NCBI GenBank assembly: GCA_023079485.1
Contig: CM041084.1
Location: forward strand, 12,646,609-12,710,608
Source: Archilochus colubris
Lineage: Eukaryota; Chordata; Aves; Apodiformes; Trochilidae
DNA: 64,000 nucleotides
Reading direction: 5' to 3'
In this document: positions 62,101 to 64,000 of the stretch, in pieces
Layout: each line of letters opens with the position of its first letter
Position numbering within the stretch: position 1 is the first letter of the stretch
Made by a program: the position numbers and the translations under genes
The notes under the pieces: generated by a model
Seen by the model: only the letters and a program-made list of their open reading frames with translations
What the model was told of the DNA's origin: nothing
The model's database searches: none

Positions 62101-64000
62101 CACTCTCACATCTGAAATAAGTTCTTCTATGACAGTGAGGAAAACTGGCTATCGTGTTTCTCTGGTGAAACTGCTAAGTCTCCATGGAAGACAGCTGTTC
62201 TTAGAACAATTTTTACTCCTAGATCAGCACCTCTCAAGTTCTGATGACATTTCTGCAGGCTATGTAATATTTTTACTTTATTTTGCTGACTGAGTATGGG
62301 AGCCCAGCTGTGAACATGTGAGAGAAAACAATGCTATTGTGTTTCCACTTCCTCTTCATCAACAAACAAGGGCTGTGTCAGCCCCCACTGGTATGATGCT
62401 GTCTGGGAAGGAAATCAGTTTTTCAGCATCAAGGTTTCCTAAAGTGATTATGCAAAGCTTGGCTAAGACTACTCAGGAAAGGGGGGGGAAAAAAAGTATC
62501 ACTGTGTAGAAGTAGCAGATGATTATCATTAATTGAATGCATGTATTTGGCAACAAGGAAAGATAGTACATAATGTGCTATAACATACCAGATGGCTTCC
62601 CAGAGAGACTCTTCTGTACATACTAATATGTTGGGAACAACACTAGACTAAGCAAACACAGACATTTTCTTGAAACTTAATGAAAGCTAAATAACCCTAT
62701 ATTAAATTTCTCATCTATCAGAACTTGTCTTAAAATTTACTAAGTCCTAAAATACTTTATCAGCACCTGTGAAATAAAGGTGTCCTATATCTAGTAGGCA
62801 GAGCATTTAGGCTACCTGCAAGAGTGATGGTGAGAAGGGGTTGGAAACCATCCTGGGAAAGGATGGCCACACTGGTGAGTGTTGGTGAAATGTGGCCAAT
62901 TCATGAAGAAAGTCACTTAAGCAGCAGGTTTATTAGACATACTGATTTTTTTTCCCTAACTTGGACCTATCTTGGCAGAAGGGTAACCAGGTTTAGTTTT
63001 CTTCAATAGAAAATTTATTCCTTTGGGAAGTATAAAATGGGTCGCAGGGTGACAAGGTAGGTTACGTGCAGACTTGAGTGCTAGAGGAGATGACAAAGAC
63101 CTGTGAATTTCTCCTTGGCCTGCAGAGCAGTATGCTCAAGTCAGTAAATTTATTAACCATGGAGAAGGCTTCTGGTTTTTTCTCTCTGGCCTGTAAAGAT
63201 GATCTTGGCTTACAGTTTAAGACCATTGTCCTGAAGCTAACTCATCAAGTTAGCCACAAGAGATGAAAAAAGAGTCAGATTAATGAGTCTCAGAGAGGCA
63301 GCACTCTAATAATGGAGGACAGTGGAAAAACCTGAAGATGCCCTTGTGAGAGTTAATAGACTCTCTTAGGGGAACTTGAACCTGCTAGAGGAACACCGTT
63401 CAGAAGAGACCTGATTTGGTACAACCCTACTTTGATAAAGTCAAAGTCAGAACAGGTCTGACTCTTTAACATTTTGCCTCTCACCTATAAAGTGTAAAAT
63501 ATTTTGTCTCCTAATTACTTTAATTGTCAGAGGACACGCAGCTTTATTGTTACATAAGAAGGATTTTGGAAATGTAGGATTACCCCCTCTCAATCCAAGA
63601 TCAATAGACTTGTAAAAGTATAGGATGAATTCTTCATAGGGTCAGTTGGAAACCAGTGAATTTAAAGAATTCATGAAAATCACAGAGAGGAGTTCTAGGG
63701 TCTGTCATGTAGGATCAGGTTTGAGATAGTAGAAATTTGTATACTGCACCATTTTTGCATCTAATCTACTTACTCTCCTTTCTCTTGTGCAATCAGAAAT
63801 AAAAACTAGGAAAATCTGAATCTATACACATAAAAATAAACCCCCAACATTTAGTTCCAACATAAGCTGTGTAAAAAAGTTCCCTTTATTTTTGCTTTGG
63901 CTGAAATTGTCTTCTACACTACATGGAAATGACTGAAATGCTTTTGGTGTATTTCTTCACCAAATCAGTGCCTGCAGAATATAAATGCAGTGCTTGAAAC
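59171..64000. other. Unique non-coding DNA to window end
   Basis: No gene was recognised. A CTCF-like match (CCACAAGAGGGAGT) lies at 61313-61326, and a 7-bp hairpin (GCTAACT/AGTTAGC) at 63236-63254. The part 62820-63720 is less AT-rich. It carries plus-strand frames at 62824-63009 and 63078-63266 whose peptides look protein-like but match no family I know; these could be remnants of an unrecognised insertion. Confidence 0.5.

Noticed and set aside
1..64000. CRISPR arrays, operons, phage or bacterial defence systems
   Set aside because: No spaced direct repeats or tandem long genes occur. CR1 elements and low CpG show a vertebrate, avian genome.
1..64000. tRNA, rRNA or known microRNA genes
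   Set aside because: No A-box/B-box pair, cloverleaf or recognised mature microRNA seed in a long hairpin was found by eye.

Overview
The window looks like nuclear DNA from a bird. It is AT-rich, poor in CpG and almost entirely non-coding. The main evidence is three copies of the CR1 LINE with avian-type sequence: one on + near 2.9-3.2 kb, and two on - at 25.5 kb and 58.8-59.2 kb. There are also LTR-like insertions that resemble the endogenous-retrovirus LTRs common in songbirds. No bacterial gene organisation, operon, rRNA, tRNA or CRISPR array was seen. The window could be intergenic or part of very large introns; the sequence alone does not decide which. I did not recognise any protein-coding gene with confidence.

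Layout. 1-2.9 kb: unique DNA with several open, protein-like frames on the minus strand, none identified. 2.9-3.2 kb: CR1. 4.27-4.9 kb: a CpG-retaining LTR-like element with a C-rich tract. 5-14.5 kb: unique AT-rich DNA with a possible minus-strand terminal exon (9025-9206), a CpG-retaining segment at 11.4-11.8 kb, and a degenerate AAT/AAC repeat at 13.8-14.05 kb. 14.5-15.1 kb: a GC-richer patch of unknown origin. 20.8-21.2 kb: a promoter-like block (CCAAT, then TATAAAA), probably a solo LTR. 24.2-24.4 kb: two octamer motifs exactly 50 bp apart. 25.5 kb: a short, strongly 5'-truncated CR1. 27-29 kb: two clear inverted repeats. 36.9-37.15 kb: a small GC-rich island with a CAG run. 48.0-48.5 kb: a second LTR-like element related to the first but CpG-poor. 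49.4-49.7 kb: an open frame with six CpGs. 53.6-54.05 kb: a 450-base uninterrupted purine tract, the most unusual single feature. 58.8-59.2 kb: CR1. The rest, to 64 kb, is unique DNA.

No set of genes can be described as working together. The useful content is repeat annotation, local structure-forming DNA, and a few segments that may be conserved regulatory elements or isolated exons. I found no convincing undescribed biological system; the leads below are ranked accordingly.
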